Below are positions 19,771-28,210 of a DNA stretch of 36,617 bases, piece after piece. The stretch spans positions 1 to 36,617 of the forward strand of contig SVCL01000084.1 of assembly GCA_015058405.1 (NCBI GenBank). The letters run 5' to 3'. Position numbers and translations under genes: made by a program. The stretch comes from Clostridium sp. (GTDB lineage Bacteria; Bacillota; Clostridia; Clostridiales; Clostridiaceae). Under the pieces are notes generated by a model that saw nothing but the letters and a program-made list of their open reading frames with translations, did not search any database and was not told the DNA's origin. Numbering within the stretch: the first letter of the stretch is position 1; each line of letters begins with the position of its first letter.

Positions 19771-20368
19771 AGACATTAGGAAAAGTTATAATATCATCAC
19801 AATAATTCTTAGAAGAATTATTACCTGTACTCTTCAATATGAAATGATAAATACCATTAGATATAGAATCAGCTAAGGCCATAACGGTATAAAGCCGTGT
19901 ATTTTGTAAAATCATAAATTCAAAACCACCAGCTATATTAACTATACCTGTAATACTCATATTGCCTACGGCTGGTAAATCTTTATTCATAGCTAGACCT
20001 GGATGAAGAGGTTTCTTTTCAATAAAAACTTTACCTATGTTTTGGAATCTTCCAAGGCATGCATCTATACCTACTATATAGGGATCATTAAAGTTATCAT
20101 ATATATTTTCTAAAATAGTATTTAGATTTTTAGAATGTACAGGACTTAATAAGCTTCCGTAAATATAGATATTTTTTCTTTTTAAATAACGTAATTTATA
20201 GCCTACTAATGGGCCTAAGGAATCCCCTGTAGATCTATCAGAACCTATACATAGAAATACTACTGGACGATTAGCTTCTAAGATAGGTTTAAGTTCTTTA
20301 TATAGATAGTCTCTAATTTTTTCATAAGCATTAGGTGTTGTTGAATCAATAGAAAAATAAGAATCCAT
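19769..20368 (-). CDS. yyaC: Spore protease YyaC (DUF1256)
   Basis: 199-residue sporulation-associated protein of the GPR-like hydrogenase-maturation-protease fold. Motifs visible are CIGSDRSTGDSLGPLVGYKL (residues 40-60), VGIDACLGR and the GNMSITGIVNIAGG loop. YyaC is found only in endospore formers, so this gene marks the organism as a spore-former. The start has AAAGGAGG close upstream. It is on the lagging strand, convergent with the DUF4446 gene, in the conserved neighbourhood of parB where Bacillus also carries yyaC. Confidence 0.9.
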   Translation of the reverse strand: MDSYFSIDSTTPNAYEKIRDYLYKELKPILEANRPVVFLCIGSDRSTGDSLGPLVGYKLRYLKRKNIYIYGSLLSPVHSKNLNTILENIYDNFNDPYIVGIDACLGRFQNIGKVFIEKKPLHPGLAMNKDLPAVGNMSITGIVNIAGGFEFMILQNTRLYTVMALADSISNGIYHFILKSTGNNSSKNYCDDIITFPNV

Positions 20369-20436
20369 GAAAAAACCTCCTTTACTGAAATTATTTCCAA
20401 TGAAGAAGGTTATTATGCAAAAAATTAAATATTTTC

Positions 20437-21576
20437 TTAAATGTTATTCAATACTTTTAGTGTATAATCTATATCGTCTATAGAATTAAAATAACTTAAG
20501 CTCAACCTAACAGTTCCTGTAGGATATGTATTAATTGATTTATGAGCTAGTGGAGCACAATGAAGGCCACTTCTAGTTTTTATACCATTTGTATCTAATA
20601 TATATGAAAGTTCTGAGGGGTCTAATTTTAAGTTATTAATAGATAAGCATGTAGTACCTTTAGTGTTATCTAAACTTCCGTATATTTTAAAATTATCTAT
20701 ATTTAAAATTCCATCTATAAGTTTGTTCCTAAGAAAACTTGTCTTTTCTTTTATTGTATCTATGCCAGTAGAATTTATAAAATCTATACCTTTTGACAAT
20801 CCTATTATTCCAGGCATGTTCATAGTTCCACATTCAAATTTATCAGGTAAGAATGTTGGCTGAGATAATGAATGAGAAAGGCTTCCTGTACCTCCACTAA
20901 ATAAATAAGAACATACTTCATTAAGTTTATCATCAATTATAAATCCACCTATACCTTGAGGCCCTAGCAGGCTTTTGTGACCTGTAAAAGCAATTGCATT
21001 AGCACCAATATATTTCATATCTATAGGCAGCATTCCTGCAGATTGAGCTGTATCTACAACAAAAAATACATTGTGCTTTTTGCATATATCACCAATGGCT
21101 TTAATGTTTTGAATAGACCCTGTAACATTAGAGGCATGAGACATAACTACTAATTTAGTATTATCTTTAATCTTTGCTTCTATATCCTCTGGATTAATAA
21201 AACCAAATATATCTGCATCTACTATATCTAATTTTACATCAGAATTTTCTACACAATCATGTAGTGGACGTAAAGTAGAATTGTGATCCATAGAAGTACA
21301 TATAGCATGATCACCTGATGAAAGAGTACCCCTAATTAAAATATTTAAAGAATGAGTTATATTACTAGTAAATATAACATTTTCACATTTATCAAAATTA
21401 AAAAATTCAGCTATTTTTTCACGAGTTAATAAAAGGCTTCTACTACTATCTAAAGAATTTGAGTAATTTGATCTATTAGCGTTTCCACCCACATTAACTA
21501 GATAATCATAAATTCCTTCAGTAACTATTTTGGGTTTAGGAAAAGTAGTGCTTGCATTATCTAAATATATATTCAT
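20437..21576 (-). CDS. Cysteine desulfurase-like aminotransferase class V
   Basis: PLP enzyme expected to remove sulfur (or selenium) from cysteine (or selenocysteine). 379 aa from ATG 21576, which has GGAGGTG just upstream; an ATG 16 codons further up lacks a ribosome site. The N-terminus MNIYLDNASTTFPKP, the PLP lysine at 201 (FTGHKSLLGPQG) and the catalytic-loop cysteine at 340 (SGLHCAP) are intact. It resembles the EF2568-type subgroup (TIGR01977) rather than IscS or SufS, judging by the short active loop. No scaffold gene adjoins it. The divergent small gene at 21701 is a likely partner. Confidence 0.88.
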   Translation of the reverse strand: MNIYLDNASTTFPKPKIVTEGIYDYLVNVGGNANRSNYSNSLDSSRSLLLTREKIAEFFNFDKCENVIFTSNITHSLNILIRGTLSSGDHAICTSMDHNSTLRPLHDCVENSDVKLDIVDADIFGFINPEDIEAKIKDNTKLVVMSHASNVTGSIQNIKAIGDICKKHNVFFVVDTAQSAGMLPIDMKYIGANAIAFTGHKSLLGPQGIGGFIIDDKLNEVCSYLFSGGTGSLSHSLSQPTFLPDKFECGTMNMPGIIGLSKGIDFINSTGIDTIKEKTSFLRNKLIDGILNIDNFKIYGSLDNTKGTTCLSINNLKLDPSELSYILDTNGIKTRSGLHCAPLAHKSINTYPTGTVRLSLSYFNSIDDIDYTLKVLNNI

Positions 21577-21595
21577 AAAAACACCTCCAAATAAA

Positions 21596-21624
21596 ATATT
21601 ATTGTATATAAAGAAATAGTTCAA
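21596..21624 (-). promoter_or_regulatory. Promoter of the cysteine desulfurase-like gene
   Basis: On the minus strand TTGAAC (21624-21619), a 17-base spacer and TAATAT (21601-21596) lie just upstream of the GGAGGTG ribosome site. The match is good but not perfect. Confidence 0.6.
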
Positions 21625-21700
21625 ATTTATTTATCTTTAACTTTATAAAAAATGAAAAATATATATAATAAAATATAAGATATAATTTAAGGAGGAAACA

Positions 21701-21940
21701 ATGGAGTATTATATAATTGTTTATAAAAATACACATGATGCAATGATGGCAGAACAAACATTAGGAAAGCACAATTTTTCTTTTAGAATAATGCCAACTC
21801 CAACTTCTATTACACAAAGTTGTGGAATTTGTACACGCTTTGAATTAAAAGAAGAAGTTGATAGAATAATTAATGAGAATATAGTTGAATATAAAAATAT
21901 ATATTATAAAAATAATGATGGGTTTGAACTAATAAAATAA
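21701..21940 (+). CDS. Putative Se/S carrier-like protein (DUF3343)
   Basis: 79 aa. Small protein with the family pattern: an N-terminal strand YYIIVYKNTHDAMMAEQTL, then MPTPTSITQSCGICTRFEL. The SCGIC cysteines (residues about 47-50) are the presumed thiol or selenol carrier site. AAGGAGG is well placed before the ATG. It is divergent from the cysteine desulfurase-like gene, a pairing known in Firmicutes, which supports a persulfide or selenium hand-off. The acceptor is not evident. Confidence 0.82.
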   Translation: MEYYIIVYKNTHDAMMAEQTLGKHNFSFRIMPTPTSITQSCGICTRFELKEEVDRIINENIVEYKNIYYKNNDGFELIK

Positions 21941-22072
21941 ATTAACATATATATAAGTTAGTTTTAGGTTGAAAATTAGTTTTTTCTTGGGGTAAAAATA
22001 AAAATTAATAAAAACTAAAATGTATATTTTTTGTTTAGCTAAGTAAGTATATATTAGGGGGAAAAGATAAAT

Positions 22073-22267
22073 ATGGTAAATGAATTTAATTTAGGTGATA
22101 TTGTTGAAATGAAAAAACAACATCCATGTGGGAGCAATGAATTTGAAGTAATTAGATTAGGTGCTGATATAAAAATTAAGTGTACTGGATGCGGAAGAAT
22201 AGTAATGATACCACGATCAAAATTTGTAAAAGGCGCAAAAAAAATAATTAAAAGTACTGATGAATAA
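22073..22267 (+). CDS. DUF951 family protein (YyzM-like)
   Basis: 64 aa. Basic small protein of unknown function with HPCGSNEFEVIRLGADIKIKC and CTGCGRIVMIPRSKF. The three cysteines (CG...CTGC) and a nearby histidine suggest a metal-binding or small beta-barrel fold. DUF951 proteins are encoded near rpsF and the origin throughout Firmicutes, as here. AGGGGG lies upstream of the ATG. The 130 bases before it hold no convincing promoter. Confidence 0.9.
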   Translation: MVNEFNLGDIVEMKKQHPCGSNEFEVIRLGADIKIKCTGCGRIVMIPRSKFVKGAKKIIKSTDE

Positions 22268-22274
22268 AAAATGC

Positions 22275-22303
22275 TTGAAAAAAATGTTTTAAACTGATAA
22301 AAT
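22275..22303 (+). promoter_or_regulatory. rpsF operon promoter
   Basis: TTGAAA (22275-22280), a 17-base spacer and TAAAAT (22298-22303). It starts a leader of roughly 55 bases that carries the hairpin described next. Confidence 0.75.
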
Positions 22304-22316
22304 ATTTAATTGTAAT

Positions 22317-22352
22317 CCCTGCTGTGCAAAGCACAGCCGTTAGTCCAAGGGG
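22317..22352 (+). promoter_or_regulatory. S6:S18-type ribosomal protein leader
   Basis: The rpsF leader contains a perfect 7-bp stem GCTGTGC/GCACAGC (22321-22337) with an AAA loop. An outer stem CCCT (22317-22320) pairs with AGGG (22348-22351). The 3' side of the junction reads CCG (22337-22339). A CCG-bearing junction 3' of the upper stem is the hallmark of the autoregulatory leader bound by the S6:S18 complex, which mimics their 16S site. The outer stem overlaps the start of the ribosome site (GGAGGAGG), which gives a simple repression mechanism (inference). Confidence 0.72.
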
Positions 22353-22366
22353 AGGAGGTGAAATAG

Positions 22367-22654
22367 ATGAGAAAGTACGAAACTATATTCATACTAGACC
22401 CATCATTCGATGAAGAAACTGTAAAAGCTAACATCGAAAAGTTTAAGGGTGTTATCGAAAATGGTGGAGGAACTGTTGAAAATGTTGATTTCTGGGGTAA
22501 GAGAAAGCTTGCTTATGAAATAGCTAAAGTAAACGAAGGTTTCTACACACTTGTTAACTTTACCGCTGGTGCAGAATTACCAAGAGAATTAGATAGAATA
22601 TTCAGAATCACTGATGGAGTTATCAGACACATCATCGTTAAAGAAGAAGCTTAA
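22367..22654 (+). CDS. rpsF: 30S ribosomal protein S6
   Basis: 95 aa, standard length. Begins MRKYETIFILDPSFDEE and contains WGKRKLAYEI and the C-terminal RIFRITDGVIRHIIVKEE. S6 forms a heterodimer with S18 on the platform of the small subunit. GGAGGAGGTG is six bases before the ATG. First gene of the rpsF-ssb-rpsR operon, the common bacterial order. Confidence 0.97.
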   Translation: MRKYETIFILDPSFDEETVKANIEKFKGVIENGGGTVENVDFWGKRKLAYEIAKVNEGFYTLVNFTAGAELPRELDRIFRITDGVIRHIIVKEEA

Positions 22655-22668
22655 TTGGAGGAATTGTA

Positions 22669-23115
22669 ATGAATAAGGTTGTTCTTATAGGAAGACTTAC
22701 AAAGGATCCAGAATTGAGATTTGCTGCTGGAAGTGGTACTGCTGTAAGTAGATTCACTGTTGCAGTTAATAGACAATTTAAAAGAGATGAAACAGATTTT
22801 ATCAACTGTGTAGCTTTTGGTAAAACTGCGGAAACTATATCTCAATACCTAACAAAAGGTAGACAGATTGCTGTTACTGGAAGTATTAGAACAGGAAGCT
22901 ATGATGCTCAAGATGGAACAAAAAGATACACTACAGATGTTGCTGTAGAAAGTTTTGAATTCATTGGTTCTAATGGTGGTAGAGATAATGCTGATTCATT
23001 TAATGGTGGATATGATCATAGTGATTATTCAGCTCAACCTAAGAACGATGTGTTCGGTGGAGGAAGCTTTAATGACGACATAACTCCTGTAGATGATGGA
23101 GATATGCCATTCTAA
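22669..23115 (+). CDS. ssb: Single-stranded DNA-binding protein
   Basis: 148 aa. N-terminal OB fold with MNKVVLIGRLTKDPELRF, NRQFKRDETDFINCVAFGKTA and KGRQIAVTGSIRTGSY. A Gly/Asn-rich linker follows, then the acidic partner-binding tip DDGDMPF. It coats single strands at forks and recruits replication and repair proteins. Between rpsF and rpsR, 14 bases after rpsF, it is probably co-regulated by the S6:S18 leader. Confidence 0.97.
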   Translation: MNKVVLIGRLTKDPELRFAAGSGTAVSRFTVAVNRQFKRDETDFINCVAFGKTAETISQYLTKGRQIAVTGSIRTGSYDAQDGTKRYTTDVAVESFEFIGSNGGRDNADSFNGGYDHSDYSAQPKNDVFGGGSFNDDITPVDDGDMPF

Positions 23116-23142
23116 AATTTTCAAGGTAAGGAGGGAAATATC

Positions 23143-23388
23143 GTGAGAGATAGCAGAAGACCAGGTGGTAAAATGAGAAGATCTAAGAGAAAAGTTTGTG
23201 CTTTTTGCGTAGATAAAGCTGAAAATATAGATTACAAAGATGTTGCTAAGCTAAGAAAGTATGTAACTGAAAGAGGTAAGATATTACCAAGAAGAATTTC
23301 AGGAACATGTGCTAAGCACCAAAGAGAATTAACTACAGCTATTAAGAGATCAAGAAATATAGCATTATTACCATTCACAACTGAGTAA
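23143..23388 (+). CDS. rpsR: 30S ribosomal protein S18
   Basis: 81 aa starting at GTG with AAGGAGGG nine bases upstream. The conserved core [11 protein letters not shown]...[19 protein letters not shown] is present. The CAFC pair together with the later CAKH makes this the zinc-binding (C+) type of S18. S18 is the partner of S6, encoded two genes upstream, and both are needed for leader-mediated feedback. Confidence 0.96.
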   Translation: MRDSRRPGGKMRRSKRKVCAFCVDKAENIDYKDVAKLRKYVTERGKILPRRISGTCAKHQRELTTAIKRSRNIALLPFTTE

Positions 23389-23395
23389 TAAATAG

Positions 23396-23425
23396 AAAAC
23401 CTCTGATATATATCAGAGGTTTTTT
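23396..23425 (+). terminator. rpsR terminator
   Basis: AAAACCTCTGATA pairs with TATCAGAGGTTTT around a four-base ATAT centre and ends in TTTTTT. It closes the rpsF-ssb-rpsR operon. Confidence 0.92.
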
Positions 23426-23440
23426 GCTATACAATTTTAA

Positions 23441-23467
23441 ATTAATTTACATAAAATGTAAATTAAT
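23441..23467. repeat. Perfect 11-bp inverted repeat upstream of the MazG-like gene
   Basis: ATTAATTTACA (23441-23451) and TGTAAATTAAT (23457-23467) are separated by TAAAA. It has no T run and lies about 15 bases before a weak promoter (TTGCAT, 17 bases, TACAAT at 23504-23509). It could be an operator for the MazG-like/gdpP operon or simply AT-rich secondary structure. Confidence 0.45.
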
Positions 23468-23540
23468 AACTTAAGTATTGTTGCATTAGTTATTAAAAAA
23501 ATTTACAATATATATACAAGGAAAAATAGGGGTGAATTTT

Positions 23541-23861
23541 ATGAAACATAGGGAACTTAACATTATGTCAAATGTTAAAATAATAGAAAAGTTAAAAGCT
23601 CAGTTACTTTGTATTATTGGAGAATTTTTTAAGTTATTAACTAAAGGCAGTAATGTAGCTCAAGAATCTATTTTGGATTGTATATCGGGAGCTATAATAA
23701 TTCTTTATGTATTAGGTAGAAAACTTGGATATTCTTTGCCTGAAATAGATCATGTTCTTAAAAATAAGTTAGATATGGGAATAAAAGCAGAGGATGAAGT
23801 TGAAAAAGAAGGAAAGAGCCTTAGTGAATTAAAGAATTACATAAATAATCGAAGGGGTTAG
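23541..23861 (+). CDS. MazG-like family protein
   Basis: 106 aa from ATG 23541; a GTG at 23532 lies inside the AGGGGTG ribosome site. The helical core AQLLCIIGEFFKLLTKGSNVAQESILDCISGAII resembles the clostridial MazG-like family (related to the all-alpha NTP pyrophosphatases). The typical EExxE metal-binding set of active MazG is not clear, so catalysis is doubtful. It is the first gene of a run with gdpP, rplI, lonC and dnaB, 21 bases before gdpP. Confidence 0.75.
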   Translation: MKHRELNIMSNVKIIEKLKAQLLCIIGEFFKLLTKGSNVAQESILDCISGAIIILYVLGRKLGYSLPEIDHVLKNKLDMGIKAEDEVEKEGKSLSELKNYINNRRG

Positions 23862-23882
23862 TATGTTTTAGGAGGCTATTTT

Positions 23883-25832
23883 ATGAAGAAACTTGCAACA
23901 ATTCGACCTTGCTTAATAACAGTAGCATTTTTAGTGGGAGTAATAGTTTTTTTATATTATGATATTGATAGAATATTGGTAGCTATTATTTTATTTATTT
24001 GCACTGTTTATAATTTTTTTGTATTAAATAAATATAAAAAAATGGAAATTGGTATGAATGAGTTTACAAGTTATATAGATAGAGGTATATCAGAAAATTT
24101 ATATAATATAGCTATTCCTGTTGTAATAGTAAAGAAAACAGGGGAGATTATTTGGAACAATAATAAGTTTTCGAAATTTACAAAACTTGATGAAATTAAA
24201 GGCCAAAGTATAGTTAATGTTATAAGAGGAATAAAGTTAGAAGATTTATCTAGAAATGCAAATTCAGAACACCAAAGATTAAAGATTGAAAATGCTTTAT
24301 ATGATATTTCTAGTAGTAGCATAATATATGGTGAAGAAGAATTTTTGATATTATATTTTAATAATTTATCAGAAGTTTTTCTTATAAATAGTAAAGATAG
24401 TTTAAAAGAGGGCATAATGCTTATAGAAGTAGATAATTTAACTGAGGCTTTAGATACTACAGATGAAGAAAATAAACCTTTAGTAGTAGCTGAAGTTGAG
24501 CGTTGTATAAATTCTTATGCAACAAAAGTTAGAGCTATGATTAAAAAGTATGATAACAACAAATATGTACTATCAGTTCAACAAAAGTTTATTCAAGAAG
24601 AAATTGAAAAGAAGTTCCCTATATTAGATGAAGTTTCTAAAATTAATAAAGGGAATAAACTAGAATTGACTCTTAGTATAGGAGTTGGTATGGGTGGAAT
24701 ATCACCTTATGAAAATAATAGTTTTGCTACTACTGCAAAGGAATTAGCTTTAGGTAGAGGTGGAGATCAGGTAGTTGTTAAAAATAATGAAGATATAAAG
24801 TTCTTTGGAGGAAATACTAAAGAAATAGAGAAGAGAACCAAAGTAAGAGCTAGAGTAGTATCTCATGCTTTAAAAGAACTGATATATGAAAGCAGTAAGG
24901 TATATATTATAGGACACAGTAATCCGGATATGGATTGTTTTGGTTCTGCTGTAGCCTTATCTTCTATTGTTAAACAATTAGGTAAGCCATGTAAAATTAT
25001 TTTGAATAATGATGTTAATGCTATTGAATATTTTTTAAATATATTAAGCAAAGATGAAAAGTATGAAGATAGATTTATATCTTTAGAAAAAGCACATGAA
25101 GAGTTAGATGATGAGACTTTAATGATAATTGTTGATGTACATAATAGGAGTTATGTTAGCGATATAGGTATCATAGAAAAGGCAAAAAGAAAGATTATAA
25201 TAGACCATCATAGACGAAGTGCTGATATAATAGAAGGAACAATGTTAAATTACATTGAAGTATATGCTTCGTCTACATCAGAAATGATGACAGAACTTAT
25301 TCAATATATAATGGATAAACCTAAGATATCTAAAGTGGAAGCTGAAGGTCTTTTAGCAGGTATATTTATGGATACAAAAGGATTTTCTTTTAAAACAGGC
25401 GTAAGAACTTTTGAAGCAGCATCTTTTCTTAGAAATAAGGGAGCAGATACTATTGAAGTTAAAAAGATGTTTACTGATAATTTAGAGGACTATTTAACAA
25501 TTGCAGAAACAATAAAATCTGCAAAAGTAAAAAATAATACTGCTATTGCAATTTCACCAAACGATGTTGATCCGGTTTTAGTTGCAAAGGCGGCAGATGA
25601 ATTATTAAATATATCTGGAATATCAGCATGCTTTGTTTTAGCTAATATAAAAGGTGATGTATATATTAGTGGAAGATCTGTTGGAGATATAAATGTTCAG
25701 GTTGTGTTAGAAGTGCTTGGCGGAGGTGGCCATATGAATATAGCTGGAGCTAAGTTGCATGATACTAAGATAGAAGAAGCAGTTAATTTATTAGAAGACG
25801 CAATGTCTAAATATTTAAGGGTAGGTGACTAA
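23883..25832 (+). CDS. gdpP: Cyclic-di-AMP phosphodiesterase GdpP (DHH/DHHA1)
   Basis: Membrane enzyme that hydrolyses c-di-AMP to pApA. 649 aa. Two N-terminal transmembrane segments (about residues 13-26 and 31-47) are followed by a PAS-like sensor and a degenerate GGDEF domain (here RGGDQ). The DHH domain starts with [12 protein letters not shown] near 344 and IDHHRRSAD near 438; the DHHA1 motif [11 protein letters not shown] lies near 609. The catalytic metal ligands look intact. It precedes rplI and dnaB as in Bacillus (yybT-rplI-dnaC). Its stop overlaps the upstream GTG of the rplI frame, and the rplI ribosome site lies within its last codons. Confidence 0.94.
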   Translation: MKKLATIRPCLITVAFLVGVIVFLYYDIDRILVAIILFICTVYNFFVLNKYKKMEIGMNEFTSYIDRGISENLYNIAIPVVIVKKTGEIIWNNNKFSKFTKLDEIKGQSIVNVIRGIKLEDLSRNANSEHQRLKIENALYDISSSSIIYGEEEFLILYFNNLSEVFLINSKDSLKEGIMLIEVDNLTEALDTTDEENKPLVVAEVERCINSYATKVRAMIKKYDNNKYVLSVQQKFIQEEIEKKFPILDEVSKINKGNKLELTLSIGVGMGGISPYENNSFATTAKELALGRGGDQVVVKNNEDIKFFGGNTKEIEKRTKVRARVVSHALKELIYESSKVYIIGHSNPDMDCFGSAVALSSIVKQLGKPCKIILNNDVNAIEYFLNILSKDEKYEDRFISLEKAHEELDDETLMIIVDVHNRSYVSDIGIIEKAKRKIIIDHHRRSADIIEGTMLNYIEVYASSTSEMMTELIQYIMDKPKISKVEAEGLLAGIFMDTKGFSFKTGVRTFEAASFLRNKGADTIEVKKMFTDNLEDYLTIAETIKSAKVKNNTAIAISPNDVDPVLVAKAADELLNISGISACFVLANIKGDVYISGRSVGDINVQVVLEVLGGGGHMNIAGAKLHDTKIEEAVNLLEDAMSKYLRVGD

Positions 25833-25833
25833 A

Positions 25834-26277
25834 ATGAAGGTAATTTTATTACAAGATGTTAAGAAGATAGGAAAAAAGGGAGATGTAATAAATACATCTG
25901 ATGGATATGCAAGAAACTTTTTATTCCCAAGAAAGTTAGCAGAAGAGGCTACAGAAGCAAGTCTTCATATATTAAATAATAAGATAGCAAATGAAAGAAA
26001 ACAAAAGCTTGCAGAAATAGAAGCAGCACAAAAAGTTGCAGCTGAATTAAAGGGAAAAGAAATTAAGATAACTACAAAGACAGGTGAAAGTGGAAAATTA
26101 TTTGGAGCTATTACAAGTAAGGATGTAGCTGGTTTAATAAAAACACAATACAATGTTACTGTAGATAAAAAGAAGATTGTGATGGATACTATAAAAGTTG
26201 CTGGAACATATGAAATAGAAGTTAAATTATATCCAGAAGTATCAACTAAAATGAAGGTAGTTATTATCCCACAATAA
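25834..26277 (+). CDS. rplI: 50S ribosomal protein L9
   Basis: 147 aa, normal length. N-terminal RNA-binding domain [20 protein letters not shown]...[13 protein letters not shown], a long connecting helix rich in Lys/Glu/Ala, and a C-terminal domain ([15 protein letters not shown]). The GTG at 25825 overlaps the end of gdpP and is part of the TAGGTG ribosome site, so the ATG at 25834 is the start. This implies translational coupling to gdpP. Confidence 0.96.
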   Translation: MKVILLQDVKKIGKKGDVINTSDGYARNFLFPRKLAEEATEASLHILNNKIANERKQKLAEIEAAQKVAAELKGKEIKITTKTGESGKLFGAITSKDVAGLIKTQYNVTVDKKKIVMDTIKVAGTYEIEVKLYPEVSTKMKVVIIPQ

Positions 26278-26293
26278 TTAAGGAGGAATAATA

Positions 26294-28195
26294 ATGAATA
26301 AAACTAGTGATGATATAAATTTTTTACAAGAAGTTTTAAATCAAGAATTACCACTAGAAGCACAAGTAAATGTTTTATTTGAAATATTAGATAATGTTTT
26401 AGATAAAGGTGCAGTTAGAGCTAGAACTGTTAAGTATAAACTTAGTAAATATGTGTCATCAAGCAATATTTGTGAAAGAGTATATGCTTTAAATATGATA
26501 GCATCAGATGGAAAGGGATTAGAAGTAGTTCCATCTATGGATGAGATAGAAAAAGTATTACAAGATACTGCTGATTGGATTGCAGAATGTATTGCTAAAA
26601 GATATGTTCAAAGCAAGATAGAAGCTAAAGTTGAGCAGTCTTTAATTGAAAAGCAAGAAAAGTATATTGATGAAATAAGATTGTCTGTAATTAAGAAGCA
26701 AAAAGGTAGTGAAAATAAAAAAACGACTAAAAAATACGAAGAGTTAGTAGCTTTAGATAACAAAGTAACTAATAAAAATATAATGAGCTTTTTAAGACCA
26801 GAAGAATTGGAAGAGGTAGTTGGTCAAGAGAGAGCTATTAAATCTCTTATATCAAAATTATCATCTCCATATCCACAACATATTATTTTATATGGACCTC
26901 CAGGAGTAGGAAAGACTACAGCTGCTAGACTTGCTTTAAAGGTATCAAAAGGATTAGAATTTACTCCTTTTGATGATGAATCAAAGTTTGTTGAAGTTGA
27001 TGGTACTACTTTAAGATGGGACCCAAGAGAAATTACTAATCCTTTATTAGGATCAGTACATGATCCAATATACCAAGGTAGTAAAAGGGATTTAGCTGAT
27101 ATAGGAGTGCCCGAACCAAAACCAGGTTTAGTTACAGAGGCTCATGGTGGAATCTTGTTTATTGATGAAATAGGAGAACTTGATAATATACTTCAAAATA
27201 AGTTATTAAAAGTACTTGAAGATAAAAGAGTAGAATTTTCATCTTCTTACTATGATCCAGATGATGAAAATACACCAAAATATATAAAATATCTTTTTGA
27301 TAAGGGTGCACCAGCTGATTTTGTTTTAATAGGTGCTACAACAAGAGAGCCTAGGGATATTAACCCTGCTTTAAGATCTAGATGTACAGAAGTGTACTTT
27401 GAACCATTATCAGCAAAGGATATTGAACAAATAGTTATTAATGCAGCAAACAAGTTGAAGGTTAAGTTAGAAGATGGTGTAGCTTCACTTATTAGCAGAT
27501 ATACTATAGAAGGTAGAAAAGCTGTAAATATGCTAACTGATGCATATGGTTTAGCTTTATATAATAATAAAACAATTGAAGAAGGAATAGAAATAAAACT
27601 TAATGATATAGAAGAAGTTATATCTATAGGTAGATATGTTCCTTTTGAAAGAAACGATAATGAAAATAAGTACGAAGTAGGGCATGTATATGGTCTTGGA
27701 GTAAGTGGATTCTTAGGATCAACTATAGAAATAGAAGCAGCAGCTTTTCCAGCAAAGAAAAAGGGAGCTGGTACTGTAAGGTTTAATGAAACAGCAGGTT
27801 CTATGGCTAAGGATTCTGTATTTAATGCAGCATCTGTTATAAGAAAAATTACTGACAAAGATATTAAAGATTTTGATATTCATGTAAATGTAATTGGCGG
27901 AGGAAAAATAGATGGACCTTCAGCAGGAGCAGCTATTACTATTTGTGTAATTAGTGCTTTATTAAATAAACCTATAAGACAAGATGTAGCTATTACTGGA
28001 GAAATATCTTTAAGAGGAAATATAAAACCTGTAGGTGGAATTTTTGAAAAGGTATATGGAGCTAGAAGAAAGGGAATAAACTTAGTATTAGTTCCTAAAG
28101 ACAATGAAAATGAAATTCCAAGAGGATTAAAAGATATTGAAGTAAAAGCAATAAGTGAAATAGAAGAACTAATGAATATAGTATTCGAAAAATAA
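26294..28195 (+). CDS. lonC: Lon-family ATP-dependent protease LonC (sporulation type)
   Basis: 633 aa. AAA+ protease with a clostridial N-terminal helical region instead of the LAN domain of classical Lon. Walker A is GPPGVGKTT (near 200-208) and Walker B LFIDEIGEL (near 287-295). The C-terminal protease domain has the catalytic Ser543 (DGPSAGAA) and Lys586 (PVGGIFEKVYGA), 43 residues apart as in Lon. It fits the spore-former group described as spore_lon_C. Location between rplI and dnaB is usual in Clostridium; AAGGAGGA lies before the ATG. Substrates are unknown. Confidence 0.9.
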   Translation: MNKTSDDINFLQEVLNQELPLEAQVNVLFEILDNVLDKGAVRARTVKYKLSKYVSSSNICERVYALNMIASDGKGLEVVPSMDEIEKVLQDTADWIAECIAKRYVQSKIEAKVEQSLIEKQEKYIDEIRLSVIKKQKGSENKKTTKKYEELVALDNKVTNKNIMSFLRPEELEEVVGQERAIKSLISKLSSPYPQHIILYGPPGVGKTTAARLALKVSKGLEFTPFDDESKFVEVDGTTLRWDPREITNPLLGSVHDPIYQGSKRDLADIGVPEPKPGLVTEAHGGILFIDEIGELDNILQNKLLKVLEDKRVEFSSSYYDPDDENTPKYIKYLFDKGAPADFVLIGATTREPRDINPALRSRCTEVYFEPLSAKDIEQIVINAANKLKVKLEDGVASLISRYTIEGRKAVNMLTDAYGLALYNNKTIEEGIEIKLNDIEEVISIGRYVPFERNDNENKYEVGHVYGLGVSGFLGSTIEIEAAAFPAKKKGAGTVRFNETAGSMAKDSVFNAASVIRKITDKDIKDFDIHVNVIGGGKIDGPSAGAAITICVISALLNKPIRQDVAITGEISLRGNIKPVGGIFEKVYGARRKGINLVLVPKDNENEIPRGLKDIEVKAISEIEELMNIVFEK

Positions 28196-28210
28196 AAGGA
28201 GGGATACTAT

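Noticed and set aside
19679..19876. 65-codon frame across the terminator downstream of the DUF4446 gene
   Set aside because: Runs through the Lys-rich tail and a perfect terminator stem in another frame; no ribosome site.
27250..27858. 202-codon open frame on the minus strand inside lonC
   Set aside because: Exact antisense shadow of conserved LonC coding sequence, low-complexity Ser/Ile/Leu composition, no ribosome site.
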